This document shows positions 35,983-45,264 of a stretch of 64,000 nt of DNA, piece after piece. This DNA is from Microbacterium sp. (GTDB lineage: Bacteria > Actinomycetota > Actinomycetes > Actinomycetales > Microbacteriaceae). Positions within the stretch are counted from its first letter, which is position 1. Each line of letters opens with the position of its first letter. The position numbers were made by a program, and so were the translations under genes. Location of the stretch: positions 1 to 64,000 of the forward strand of contig DQHP01000027.1 in the NCBI GenBank assembly GCA_003524435.1, given 5' to 3'. The notes beneath the pieces were generated by a model. It made no database searches and was not told where the DNA came from. It saw only the letters and a list, made by a program, of their open reading frames with translations.

Positions 35983-37812
35983 GTGGTTAAATTTGAAGTC
36001 CCCGCGATCGTCCCTGCTGATCCCGAGGCGAACATCACCGATCTCCTCGTCAAGCGCGTTGAGGCCACTCCTGATCTCGCGCTGTTTTCAGTCCCGGATG
36101 GTGCGGGGTGGCGTGATATCTCGGCAGCTGACTTCCAAACTGCCGTCATCGCGCTCGCGAAAGGCTTCGTCGCCTCGGGAATCCAGCCTGGCGAAAAGGT
36201 GGGATTCCTCGCGAGCACCACATATGAATGGACTCTGGTCGATTTCGCGTTGTTCTATGCCGGCGCCGTGATGGTGCCGATCTACGAGACCAGCTCCCCC
36301 GCGCAGATTCAGTGGATCCTCGAGGATTCTGGCGCCATCTCCCTCATGGTCGAGTCAGCGGATCACTTCGCCAAGGTCGATGAGGTGCGCAGCGAATTGC
36401 CCCTCGTCCGCGAGGTTTGGCAGTTGCACATCGGCGCCATCGCTTCCCTGACCGCGGCTGGCGCTGACATCGAAGACGCCGAGATCGAACGCCGCCGCAA
36501 TTTGGCCGTGGCATCCGATATCGCGACTTTGATTTACACATCCGGTTCAACGGGTCGGCCGAAGGGGTGCGTGCTCATGCACAGCAACTTCGTCGAGCTC
36601 ACTCGTAACTCGGCGAAGGCACTGAGCAAGGTCGTTGAGACTCCCAATGCATCAACGTTGCTGTTCATCACGACGGCCCACGTTTTCGCCCGTTTTATCT
36701 CGATCTTGAACATCCATGCCGGAGTCCGCACTGGTCATCAGCCAGACACGAAGCAGCTTCTTCCCTCGCTCGGATCCTTCAAGCCAACATTCCTTCTCGC
36801 CGTTCCGCGCGTCTTTGAGAAGGTGTACAACTCGGCAGAGCAGAAGGCCGAGGCAGGCGGCAAGGGCAAGATCTTCCGTGCCGCCGCGGCCGCGGCAATC
36901 GAACACTCCAAGCTGGTCGAAGCTGGCGAGAAGATCCCGCTCGGCCTCAAGCTCAAGTTTGCTCTGTTCGACAAGCTCGTCTACAGCAAACTTCGCACAG
37001 CAATGGGCGGAAATATTGTCTACGCCGTGTCAGGCTCAGCGCCCTTGGGGCCGCGCCTTGGCCACTTCTTCCACAGCCTTGGCGTCGTGATCCTTGAGGG
37101 CTACGGCCTCACCGAGACCACCGCGCCCGCGACGGTCAACCTCGCAGACAAGTCGAAGATCGGCACGGTTGGCCCTGCGCTGCCCGGTGTGGGTGTGCGA
37201 CTTGCTGAAGATGGCGAGATCGAGGTCAAGGGGATCAACGTCTTCAAGGAGTACTGGAATAACCCGGAGGCGACGGCTGATTCGTTCCATGACGGATGGT
37301 TCCGCACCGGCGACATCGGCAGCTTCGACTCTGAAGGCTTCCTCACTGTCACAGGCCGCAAGAAAGAGATTCTCGTCACTGCCGGCGGCAAGAACGTGGC
37401 ACCAGCTGCGCTGGAAGATCCCATCCGCGCGAACCCGATCATCAGCCAGGTCGTCGCTGTCGGAGATCAGAAGCCGTTCATCGCGGCGCTTATTACGCTC
37501 GATTCCGAGATGCTGCCCACCTGGTTGGGCAACAACGGGCTGCAAGCAGACATGCCGCTCCCAGAAGCTGCCAAGAACGCCGCGGTGCGCGCCGAAGTTC
37601 AGCGCGCAGTCGACACGGCGAACCGCAATGTCTCGCGCGCTGAATCGATCCGTAAATTCACCATCCTCGATTCTGAGTGGACCGAAGACAGCGGACACTT
37701 GACCCCGAAGATGTCCATCAAGCGCAACGTCATCATGGCTGACTTCGCCGATGAGATCTCAGCGATCTACGAGGAGCCGGTCAACACCACGAACGTTTCG
37801 CTCGGCGGCTAG
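35983..37812 (+). CDS. Long-chain fatty acid--CoA ligase (FadD15-like)
   Basis: Activates fatty acids to acyl-CoA through an acyl-AMP intermediate. 609 residues from the GTG at 35983, chosen because AAAGGAG precedes it by 5 bases; upstream in-frame codons are leader. Motifs: YTSGSTGRPKG (about 185-195), GYGLTETTAPATVN, the FRTGDIGSFDSEGFLTVTGRKKE hinge region and the C-terminal MSIKRNVIM. The eukaryote-like long-chain form has this length. Its TAG stop overlaps the def TAG on the other strand in the shared CTAG. Confidence 0.92.
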   Translation: MVKFEVPAIVPADPEANITDLLVKRVEATPDLALFSVPDGAGWRDISAADFQTAVIALAKGFVASGIQPGEKVGFLASTTYEWTLVDFALFYAGAVMVPIYETSSPAQIQWILEDSGAISLMVESADHFAKVDEVRSELPLVREVWQLHIGAIASLTAAGADIEDAEIERRRNLAVASDIATLIYTSGSTGRPKGCVLMHSNFVELTRNSAKALSKVVETPNASTLLFITTAHVFARFISILNIHAGVRTGHQPDTKQLLPSLGSFKPTFLLAVPRVFEKVYNSAEQKAEAGGKGKIFRAAAAAAIEHSKLVEAGEKIPLGLKLKFALFDKLVYSKLRTAMGGNIVYAVSGSAPLGPRLGHFFHSLGVVILEGYGLTETTAPATVNLADKSKIGTVGPALPGVGVRLAEDGEIEVKGINVFKEYWNNPEATADSFHDGWFRTGDIGSFDSEGFLTVTGRKKEILVTAGGKNVAPAALEDPIRANPIISQVVAVGDQKPFIAALITLDSEMLPTWLGNNGLQADMPLPEAAKNAAVRAEVQRAVDTANRNVSRAESIRKFTILDSEWTEDSGHLTPKMSIKRNVIMADFADEISAIYEEPVNTTNVSLGG

Positions 37813-38300
37813 AACCATTCACTTTCGCGCACCTCACGCATGGCGATCTTACGATCTGCCGGCGTGAGGCGCGAAAGGTAGAGCTTGCCATCAAGGTGGT
37901 CGGTTTCATGCTGCAGCGCCTGAGCGAGCAGCCCCTCCCCCTCAAGAATCACCGGGTTTCCTTCAAGGTCGATGCCTTCGACGCGCGCCCACGGGTGCCT
38001 GAGCGCATCGTGCCAGAGTCCTGGCACAGACAGGCATCCCTCACCTGTCGGCTCAGGATCACCGCGCACCTCCGTCAGAACGGGATTAATCACGTAGCCG
38101 ATGTCGCCATCGATGTTGTAGCTGAATGCGCGCTGCGCAACTCCGATCTGGGGAGCTGCGACCCCGGCCCGCCCGGGCAGTTCGACGCTGTCGACAAGGT
38201 CGGCAACAAGCGCACGCACACCATCGTCAATTTCAGTGATCGGCGCGCACACGGTGCGCAGCACAGGGTCGCCAAAGACTCGGATCTCGCGGACGGACAT
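37809..38300 (-). CDS. def: Peptide deformylase
   Basis: Removes the N-formyl group from nascent proteins; metal-dependent. 163 residues with the three canonical motifs: GVAAPQIG (46-53, the GxGxAAxQ box), EGCLSVPG (87-94, metal ligand Cys89) and QHETDHLDG (130-138, His131 and His135 ligands, Glu132 catalytic). The ATG overlaps the TAA of the MinD-like gene by one base (TAATG), so the pair is co-translated. Confidence 0.96.
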   Translation of the reverse strand: MSVREIRVFGDPVLRTVCAPITEIDDGVRALVADLVDSVELPGRAGVAAPQIGVAQRAFSYNIDGDIGYVINPVLTEVRGDPEPTGEGCLSVPGLWHDALRHPWARVEGIDLEGNPVILEGEGLLAQALQHETDHLDGKLYLSRLTPADRKIAMREVRESEWF

Positions 38301-40183
38301 TAGTTCGTGCCTGCGCGCAGGCCCTCGATGAGGAGCGCCGCCAATTCGCGTGCCGCTTTACGCGTCGCCGGCTGCAAATTAGCGAAGGTGATCGCGCCAC
38401 CTCCGGCAATCTGTCCGTCGTACGGCATACGCACCACGCTCTTGGCGCGGGTGCCGAAGTGCGCTTCGAGCTCATTCAAACGCACCAACGGGCTACCCGG
38501 AGTCGACTGATTCAAAACGATGATGGCGTTACGTGCCTGGTCGGCATAGCCATTGGTCTCCAGCCATGTGAGCGTCTCTGACGCCAGTCGCGCTTCGTCA
38601 ACGCTGAGGCCAGAGACGATGATCAATTGATCTGCGAGATCGAGTGTTGCGCTCATGACCGAGTGCACGATGCCCGTACCGGTGTCGGTGAGTACAAGCG
38701 AGTAGTAATGCGCCGCTACCTTCGCGACGTCACGGTAGTCATCGTCGCTGAACGCCTCAGCGATACGGGGATCAGAGTCGGACGCAAGTACATCCAGACG
38801 CGTAGAGTCACGGGCGACGATCGCGGAAACGTCGTGGAAGCCCTTCACCTCGTCGCGGATACGAACAAGATCACGGACAGATTTGCTGTGCGTGCGCACG
38901 ACGCGATCTGCCAGTGTGCCGCGGTCTGGGTTCGCGTCGACAGCGATGACACGGTCATCACGTGCATCTGCCAGCGCCATCCCGAGTACGGTCGTCACGG
39001 TCGTCTTGCCGACGCCGCCCTTACGTGAGAGCACCGGAACGAACCGCGCACCACCGTCAAGTGGTGCAGAAATGCGCGCAGAGAGCGCTTTACGCTCGCG
39101 AGCACGCTTTCCATCACCGATGTTGATCAGACGCCCAGAGATCGTATAGAGGAAATGACTCCATGCTCCCTCCGGCTCGGGCTTGGTCAACTGATGCGGA
39201 TCCAGCAGTCGATCTGCCGTGAGCAGGTCCGCAGATTCACGCGATGATTGACCAAGCTGGTCGCCCAGGCGTTTCGAAGTCAGCGCCATCTCAGGGCGTG
39301 ACGTCGCTGGGCGCTGCGCGATGGCTGTCTCGGTGGGCTTCGGTTTCGGCTGCGGAGTAGTCACATTCTCGCTATTCGTTTTCTCGACCGACGCAGATGC
39401 TGCCGCCGCAGGTTTCTCATTGGCTGAGGTCGTCGCATCTTGCTTCAGGGCGCTAGCGATCCACGCCGAAGTAGCACTCTCGCTGCGCGGGGCTGCCTCG
39501 CGATTCGACTTCTCCGCTGGCGCGGCCGTCGTGTCACGTTCTGGCTTTGGCTCAGGCTTTGGCTCAGGCTTTGACGCAGCCTTCGGCGTGGACTGTGGCG
39601 CGGTCTTCGCCTCGGCTTTCGGCTCAGACTTCGGCTCGGTTTTTACCTTTGGCTCAGGCTTAGGCTCCGGCTTCGCTTTCGGCTCGGACTTTGGCTTCGG
39701 CTCGGACTTCGCTTTCGGCTCGGACTTTTCTTTGGATGCCGCCGCTGTCTTCGAATGCGCCGGACTGTCCGATTTTGACACCGCAGGCGAAACTGAGACG
39801 ACCTCGGCGGTCTCCGCTGCCGCATCGGGGTGTGCATGAGCATCCGCGTCCGACTCGGTGTCTGGCTCGACGACCGCCTCGACGACCTCTTCAACGGGTT
39901 CTTCCGCCGGAAGTTCAATCACGATGCCAGAAAGATCCTCTTGGATCCGACCGACCGGCGTTTCATCCACCACAGGAGTGCCGTCGACGATGAGTTCTGA
40001 GTGCAACTCTCCGTCGACGACAGCATCATCAGTGAGGTCGTCGTCCTCGTCGCGCGGAAGCGTAACGCTCACCTGTGCGGTCTGCCCAAGGGCCCCGATA
40101 CTCGTTGTGTCCAACGACGCGGCGTCGTCGAGCACTCCGAGGGAATCGTCCTCTGGAGACGTTGATGAATTCTTCGGTGTCAC
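38300..40183 (-). CDS. MinD/ParA-like ATPase with long low-complexity N-terminus
   Basis: Deviant Walker ATPase of unknown partner. 627 residues. Residues 1-130 are acidic; 150-216 are a run of Lys-Pro-Glu-type repeats (KSEPK, KPEPK, KTEPK); 217-330 are Ala/Ser/Thr-rich; the ATPase domain (about 378-620) has Walker A KGGVGKTT (388-395), AVDANPDRGTLADRV (switch I), LTDTGTGI (Walker B) and IIVLNQST. The architecture resembles mycobacterial EspI-type proteins (disordered Pro-rich head plus MinD-like ATPase), but no type VII secretion gene is nearby. GGAG precedes the GTG start. It is coupled to def. Confidence 0.85.
   Translation of the reverse strand: MTPKNSSTSPEDDSLGVLDDAASLDTTSIGALGQTAQVSVTLPRDEDDDLTDDAVVDGELHSELIVDGTPVVDETPVGRIQEDLSGIVIELPAEEPVEEVVEAVVEPDTESDADAHAHPDAAAETAEVVSVSPAVSKSDSPAHSKTAAASKEKSEPKAKSEPKPKSEPKAKPEPKPEPKVKTEPKSEPKAEAKTAPQSTPKAASKPEPKPEPKPERDTTAAPAEKSNREAAPRSESATSAWIASALKQDATTSANEKPAAAASASVEKTNSENVTTPQPKPKPTETAIAQRPATSRPEMALTSKRLGDQLGQSSRESADLLTADRLLDPHQLTKPEPEGAWSHFLYTISGRLINIGDGKRARERKALSARISAPLDGGARFVPVLSRKGGVGKTTVTTVLGMALADARDDRVIAVDANPDRGTLADRVVRTHSKSVRDLVRIRDEVKGFHDVSAIVARDSTRLDVLASDSDPRIAEAFSDDDYRDVAKVAAHYYSLVLTDTGTGIVHSVMSATLDLADQLIIVSGLSVDEARLASETLTWLETNGYADQARNAIIVLNQSTPGSPLVRLNELEAHFGTRAKSVVRMPYDGQIAGGGAITFANLQPATRKAARELAALLIEGLRAGTN
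39540..39730 (-). repeat. Degenerate tandem repeat inside the MinD-like gene
   Basis: Short units such as ggctcaggcttt and ggctcggacttc recur and encode alternating KPEP/KSEP/KTEP residues. Unit length varies, so this is a coding low-complexity tract that could change length by slippage. Confidence 0.8.
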
Positions 40184-40225
40184 TGTGTCACTCCAAGCTT
40201 GTGCGAGCGTGTCGCCCGCACAAGA

Positions 40226-43200
40226 TTACTGGGAAGGACGGATGACAACCAAAAGGTCCCCCGCATCGACCTGTTGCGTAGCACCAATTGCGAGCCTTTC
40301 GATGACACCGTCAACGGGTGCAGTGATGGCTGCTTCCATCTTCATCGCTTCGATCGATGCGACGGCTTCACCGGCACGAACACTCGCGCCGACTTCCACT
40401 TTCAACGACACCACTCCGGAGAAGGGTGCTGCCACCTGACCGGGTTTGGATGTGTCGGCTTTTTCGACCTCGTGAGCATCGACAGCGATCGATCGGTCCC
40501 TCACGAAGACGGGACGCAGCTGGCCGTTGAGCGTTGTCATGACGGTGCGCATGCCACGATCATCTGCCTCGCCGATCGCCTCGAGCCCGACATACAGCTG
40601 CACACCGCGATCGATCTCGACGAGGTGTTCCTGGCCCTGTACAAGCCCATAAAGGTAGTCGCTGGTGTCGAGTACAGAAACATCGCCGAAGAGCTCGCGC
40701 TGTTGCAAGAATTCCCGCATCGGGGCAGGGAACAGCAGCGTGTTGAGCCGTTCGCGGCGTTCCTGACTCGAGCCGGCCAACGCCTTTTCGTCGTCAGCGG
40801 AGATCTCCGTGAGTCCGGTGCGCACTTCACGGCCTGCGAGAACCTTGGTGCGGAACGGCTCTGGCCATCCGCCCGGAAGGTCACCGAGCTCGCCCGCCAT
40901 GAAGCCAACGACCGAGTCCGGCACGTCGTATTTCTCAGGATTCGCTTCGAAGTCCGCCGGATCTGCCCGGACCGCAGCGAGGTGCAAGGCAAGGTCGCCC
41001 ACCACCTTTGAGGAGGGCGTCACCTTAGGAACGCGACCAAGAATCCGGTCTGCCGCGGCATACATGTCCTCGATGAGCTCAAAGTCATCTGCAAGGCCGA
41101 GCGCCTTCGCCTGCTGGCGAAGGTTAGACAGCTGACCACCGGGAATCTCGTGGTGGTAGACCCGGCCCGTAGGTCCAGGCAGACCTGACTCAAAGGGCGC
41201 GTACTGGTTGCGCACAGCCTCCCAGTACGGCTCCAGATCAGAGACTCCAGAGAGATCGATCCCGCTGTCGCGGTCGGTGTGAGCAAGAGCCGCTACGAGC
41301 GACGAGAGCGACGGCTGGCTGGTCGTTCCCGACAGCGGTGCGGATGCTGCGTCTACCGCGTCCACGCCGGCAGCACTGGCCGCCAGGAGGGTAGCAAGCT
41401 GGCCCCCAGGAGTGTCGTGCGTATGCAGGTGCACCGGGAGGTCGAACCGCTCGCGCAACGCAGTGACGAGCTTCGCCGCCGCTGCGGGGCGCAGAAGACC
41501 TGCCATGTCCTTGATAGCCAGCACATGAGCGCCAGCATCCACGATCTGCTCGGCCAGGCCGAGGTAATAATCCAGGGTGTAGAGATCTTCCGCGGGGTTC
41601 AGCAGGTCACCGGTGTAGCAGAGTGCCACCTCAGCGACAGCAGTACCCGTGGCGCGCACAGCATCAATGGCTGGCCGCATCTGGGAGACATCGTTAAGCG
41701 CATCGAAAATGCGGAAGATATCGACACCACTCGAAGCCGCCTCAGCCACGAAGGCCTCGGTCACCGCTGTGGGATACGGCGTGTACCCGACGGTGTTGCG
41801 ACCGCGCAACAGCATCTGAATATTGACGTTTGGAAGCGCCACCCGCAACTTGTCGAGTCGCTCCCAGGGGTCCTCACCGAGGAACCGGAGCGCGACATCG
41901 TACGTTGCCCCACCCCACGCCTCGACCGACAGCAGTTCGGGTGTGAGACGTGCAAGGTACGGGGCCGCGGCTTCGAGGTCCTTCGTCCGCACTCGCGTCG
42001 CCAGCAGAGACTGGTGAGCGTCGCGGAACGTCGTGTCAGTGACCGCCAACGCTGTCTGCTCGCGCAGGCTCCGTGCGAAGCCCTCAGGGCCCAGCTCGAG
42101 CAACTTCTGTCGTGACCCCGGCGCCGGTTCAGTCGAAAGATCGATCTGCGGCAATTTGGTCACCGGATCGACGGTGCCTGGATGGGCACCATTGGGCTTG
42201 TTGACCGTGACATCGACGAGCCAGTTGAGCAGCTTCGTCCCACGATCCTTCGAGACGCGCCCCTTCAGCAGGTCAGGACGCTCGTCGATGAACGACGTGC
42301 TGACGTCACCGTTGACGAACGCCTCGTCGTCAAGCAGTGCCTGCAAGAACGGGATATTGGTCGATACACCCCGAATACGGAACTCTGCCAGCGCGCGGCG
42401 CGCACGGCGAACCGCAGCTTCGAAATCGCGCCCGCGGCATGTGAGTTTGGAGAGCATCGAATCGAAATGCGGGCTGATCTGAGCGCCCTGATGCACCGTT
42501 CCACCATCGAGGCGAATACCGGAACCACCGGGTGAACGGTAGGTCGTGATCTTTCCGGTGTCTGGGCGGAAACCCTGAGACGGGTCCTCTGTCGTAATGC
42601 GACATTGCAGAGCAGCACCGCGCATGTGAATGTCGCCCTGCTGCAGGTGGAGCCCCGCGAGCGTCTCCCCAGATGCGATGCGCATCTGCGACTGCACGAG
42701 ATCGACGTCTGTGATCTCTTCAGTAACAGTGTGCTCGACCTGGATGCGCGGATTCATCTCGATAAAGACGATTTCGCCAGTACGCTCCCCCGCCGTTTCC
42801 AGCAGGAACTCCACGGTGCCGGCGTTCTCGTATCCGATCGAGCGCGCGAAGGCGATGGCATGGGCATGCAACGCCGTGCGGACGTCGTCATCGAGGTTGG
42901 GCGCCGGAGCAATCTCTACAACCTTCTGGTGGCGGCGCTGCACCGAGCAGTCCCTCTCAAAAAGATGCACTGTCTCGCCGGTCTTGTCGGCAAGAATTTG
43001 CACTTCAATGTGGCGCGGGCGAAGAACTGCCTGCTCAAGGAACATGCGCGGATCGCCAAAAGCGCTCTCTGCCTCACGCATCGCTTCGGCAAGCGCGGGT
43101 CCAAGATCACCACGAGATGCAACGCGCCGCATGCCTCGGCCGCCACCGCCGGCGACGGCCTTGGCAAACAGCGGGAATCCGATTTCATCGGCTTGTGCAA

Positions 43201-43633
43201 GCAACGCCTCGACATCGTCGGATGCCGGGGTGGAGCGCAGTACCGGAACGCCTGCCTCGATCGCGTGGTGCTTGGCCTCGACCTTGTTCCCCGCCATTTC
43301 CAGCACATGCGAAGGCGGACCGACGAAGACGATGCCGTTCGCTGCCGCTTTCTCGGCGAGTTCTGGATTCTCAGAGAGGAAACCGTAGCCGGGATAAATC
43401 GCATCTGCGCCCGACTCAAGGGCGACACGGATGATCTCATCGACGTTCAAATAAGCACGGACCGGGTGGCCGCGCTCACCTATCTCGTAAGCCTCATCGG
43501 CCTTCAGACGATGCTGCGAGCCACGGTCTTCATGGGGAAATACCGCGACAGTTCGCGCACCCATCTCGTAAGCAGCGCGGAAGGCACGAATGGCGATTTC
43601 GCCACGATTGGCCACAAGAATCTTCTGGAACAT
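40226..43633 (-). CDS. pyc: Pyruvate carboxylase
   Basis: Biotin-dependent anaplerotic enzyme making oxaloacetate from pyruvate and bicarbonate. 1135 residues in the single-chain order: biotin carboxylase (1-450; FQKILVANRGEIAIRA, GGGGRGMR, EMNPRIQVEHTVTEE), carboxyltransferase (about 530-800; TTFRDAHQSLLATRVRT, KDMAGLLRP, HTHDTPGGQLAT), allosteric linker, and the biotinyl domain with the acceptor lysine in EAMKMEAAI near the C-terminus. The ATG at 43633 is chosen for the AGAGG 5 bases upstream, over a GTG six bases earlier. Confidence 0.97.
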   Translation of the reverse strand: MFQKILVANRGEIAIRAFRAAYEMGARTVAVFPHEDRGSQHRLKADEAYEIGERGHPVRAYLNVDEIIRVALESGADAIYPGYGFLSENPELAEKAAANGIVFVGPPSHVLEMAGNKVEAKHHAIEAGVPVLRSTPASDDVEALLAQADEIGFPLFAKAVAGGGGRGMRRVASRGDLGPALAEAMREAESAFGDPRMFLEQAVLRPRHIEVQILADKTGETVHLFERDCSVQRRHQKVVEIAPAPNLDDDVRTALHAHAIAFARSIGYENAGTVEFLLETAGERTGEIVFIEMNPRIQVEHTVTEEITDVDLVQSQMRIASGETLAGLHLQQGDIHMRGAALQCRITTEDPSQGFRPDTGKITTYRSPGGSGIRLDGGTVHQGAQISPHFDSMLSKLTCRGRDFEAAVRRARRALAEFRIRGVSTNIPFLQALLDDEAFVNGDVSTSFIDERPDLLKGRVSKDRGTKLLNWLVDVTVNKPNGAHPGTVDPVTKLPQIDLSTEPAPGSRQKLLELGPEGFARSLREQTALAVTDTTFRDAHQSLLATRVRTKDLEAAAPYLARLTPELLSVEAWGGATYDVALRFLGEDPWERLDKLRVALPNVNIQMLLRGRNTVGYTPYPTAVTEAFVAEAASSGVDIFRIFDALNDVSQMRPAIDAVRATGTAVAEVALCYTGDLLNPAEDLYTLDYYLGLAEQIVDAGAHVLAIKDMAGLLRPAAAAKLVTALRERFDLPVHLHTHDTPGGQLATLLAASAAGVDAVDAASAPLSGTTSQPSLSSLVAALAHTDRDSGIDLSGVSDLEPYWEAVRNQYAPFESGLPGPTGRVYHHEIPGGQLSNLRQQAKALGLADDFELIEDMYAAADRILGRVPKVTPSSKVVGDLALHLAAVRADPADFEANPEKYDVPDSVVGFMAGELGDLPGGWPEPFRTKVLAGREVRTGLTEISADDEKALAGSSQERRERLNTLLFPAPMREFLQQRELFGDVSVLDTSDYLYGLVQGQEHLVEIDRGVQLYVGLEAIGEADDRGMRTVMTTLNGQLRPVFVRDRSIAVDAHEVEKADTSKPGQVAAPFSGVVSLKVEVGASVRAGEAVASIEAMKMEAAITAPVDGVIERLAIGATQQVDAGDLLVVIRPSQ

Positions 43634-43717
43634 GCACACCTCTGATAGCGCAACGCACGTCGTTTTCGACGTACATGGGGCGGGGCTGAGTGTTCACTAA
43701 GCCTAGAGGAAGGTAAC

Positions 43718-44539
43718 GTGGTCTCTGTGCACGTACTCAGCGTCAGCTCTCTCAAGGGAGGCGTCGGCAAGACGACCGTGACACTCGGGTTGGCCTCCGC
43801 GGCCTTCGCCCGGGGTGTCCGGACGCTCGTCGTCGACCTCGATCCGCAGTCCGATGTGTCCACGGGAATGGACATCCAGATCGCCGGTCGGCTCAACATC
43901 GCCGATGTCTTGGCAAACCCGAAGGAGAAAGTCGTTCGTCAGGCGATCACCTCCAGCGGATGGGCGAAAGTGCACCCCGGCACGATCGACGTACTTATCG
44001 GCAGTCCTTCGGCCATCAACTTCGACGGACCGCACCCGAGTGTCCGCGATGTGTGGAAGCTCGAAGAGGCACTGGCCGCGGTAGAGAGCGACTACGACCT
44101 CGTTCTCATCGACTGCGCGCCTTCGCTGAACGCGCTGACGCGTACGGCGTGGGCGGCCAGCGACCGTGTCATGGTCGTGACTGAGCCCGGACTGTTTTCG
44201 GTCGCAGCCGCCGATCGAGCGCTGCGGGCAATCGAAGAGATCCGCCGTGGTCTCTCCCCTCGTTTGCAGCCGCTGGGCATCATCGTCAACCGTGTGCGCC
44301 CACAGTCGATTGAGCATCAGTTCCGAATCAAGGAATTGCGCGACATGTTCGGCCCACTGGTGCTCTCACCACAACTTCCAGAGCGTACGTCGCTTCAGCA
44401 GGCGCAGGGCGCCGCGAAGCCGCTTCACATCTGGCCAGGCGACTCCGCCCAGGAGCTCGCGGCAGACTTTGATCTGATACTTGATCGGATCATCCGTACT
44501 GGTCGTGTCCCGGTACCGGAGACCGGCGCTCAGTCCTGA
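43718..44539 (+). CDS. ParA-family ATPase
   Basis: Deviant Walker ATPase. 273 residues: KGGVGKTT at 13-20, DLDPQSDVSTGM (switch I), LVLIDCAPSLNALTRTAW (Walker B) and IVNRVRPQSIEHQFRI. No parB or centromere-like repeats accompany it, so it is probably an orphan positioning ATPase related to the mycobacterial Rv1708 type rather than the chromosomal partition ParA. The GTG at 43718 follows AGAGGAAGG by 4 bases. It is divergent from pyc and ends at a strong two-way terminator. Confidence 0.88.
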   Translation: MVSVHVLSVSSLKGGVGKTTVTLGLASAAFARGVRTLVVDLDPQSDVSTGMDIQIAGRLNIADVLANPKEKVVRQAITSSGWAKVHPGTIDVLIGSPSAINFDGPHPSVRDVWKLEEALAAVESDYDLVLIDCAPSLNALTRTAWAASDRVMVVTEPGLFSVAAADRALRAIEEIRRGLSPRLQPLGIIVNRVRPQSIEHQFRIKELRDMFGPLVLSPQLPERTSLQQAQGAAKPLHIWPGDSAQELAADFDLILDRIIRTGRVPVPETGAQS

Positions 44540-44556
44540 CGCCGGAATCCCCGGAT

Positions 44557-44604
44557 GTAAACGAGAGACGCGCTCAGCCTCGGCTGAGCGCGTCTCTCGT
44601 TTAC
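44557..44604. terminator. Bidirectional terminator with perfect 23-bp stem
   Basis: Arms 44557-44579 and 44582-44604 are exact reverse complements (gtaaacgagagacgcg at one end) with only two bases between, so the real loop uses a few inner bases. It separates the convergent parA-like and merR genes by 18 and 16 bases. Confidence 0.92.
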
Positions 44605-44619
44605 TAGGAGCGTTTGTCG

Positions 44620-45165
44620 TTACGCCGTGCGCTTGGCTCGACGCGCCGAAAGTTCGTCGACAGGATCTGGCACTGTCGCGTCGAATTCGACGAGGGTCGA
44701 TTCCACTTCACGGAGCACCTTGCCAACAGCGATGCCAAAGACGCCCTGACCGCGACTTACCAGGTCAATGACTTCGTCATTCGAGGTGCACAGGTAGACA
44801 GAGGCACCATCGCTCATGAGGGTAGTACCGGCAAGATCGCGGATGCCAGCAGCACGCAGCTGCTCGACGGCGGTGCGAATCTGCTGCAGTGAAATGCCCG
44901 TGTCGAGCAGTCGCTTCACAAGCTTGAGCACGAGGATGTCACGGAAGCCGTAGAGGCGCTGGGATCCAGAACCGCTCGCACCGCGAACGGTGGGCTCAAC
45001 AAGCTCGGTACGTGCCCAGTAGTCAAGCTGGCGGTACGTGATGCCAGCCGCGCGGGCGGCAACCGCGCCGCGGTAGCCAACTTCGTCATCCATCGCAGGC
45101 AAACCGTCCGTGAAGAGGAGTTCGCTGACGAACTGCGGCTTGCCTGAAAGCTCATCCGCATTCAT
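44620..45165 (-). CDS. MerR family regulator (Rv1830-like)
   Basis: 181 residues with an N-terminal winged helix-turn-helix of MerR type (YRGAVAARAAGITYRQLDYWARTELVEPTVR, about 31-61; RLYGFRDILVLKLVKRLLDTG) and a C-terminal domain of about 75 residues in place of a metal- or drug-binding domain (SVYLCTSNDEVIDLVSRGQGVF). This matches the MerR-like proteins found beside GarA in actinobacteria. GGAGG lies 7 bases before the ATG. In Mycobacterium a bifunctional nuclease gene lies between the two MerR genes; here only 99 bases separate them. Confidence 0.9.
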   Translation of the reverse strand: MNADELSGKPQFVSELLFTDGLPAMDDEVGYRGAVAARAAGITYRQLDYWARTELVEPTVRGASGSGSQRLYGFRDILVLKLVKRLLDTGISLQQIRTAVEQLRAAGIRDLAGTTLMSDGASVYLCTSNDEVIDLVSRGQGVFGIAVGKVLREVESTLVEFDATVPDPVDELSARRAKRTA

Positions 45166-45264
45166 ATGAAATCCTCCCTGGAGCAGTTACCTCCACGCTA
45201 GAGCAGTGCCCCCGTACCGGCAATGACATCTGCGGTTCGGAGAAGGTGTGTCGCAATCAGTTCG

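Noticed and set aside
39540..39730. CRISPR-like or satellite repeat
   Set aside because: Units are irregular, without unique spacers, and are in frame with a Lys-Pro-Glu-rich protein segment.
45166..45264. Remnant of a bifunctional nuclease gene between the two merR genes
   Set aside because: The 99-base gap holds only the merR promoter region and ribosome-binding site; no coding remnant can be read.
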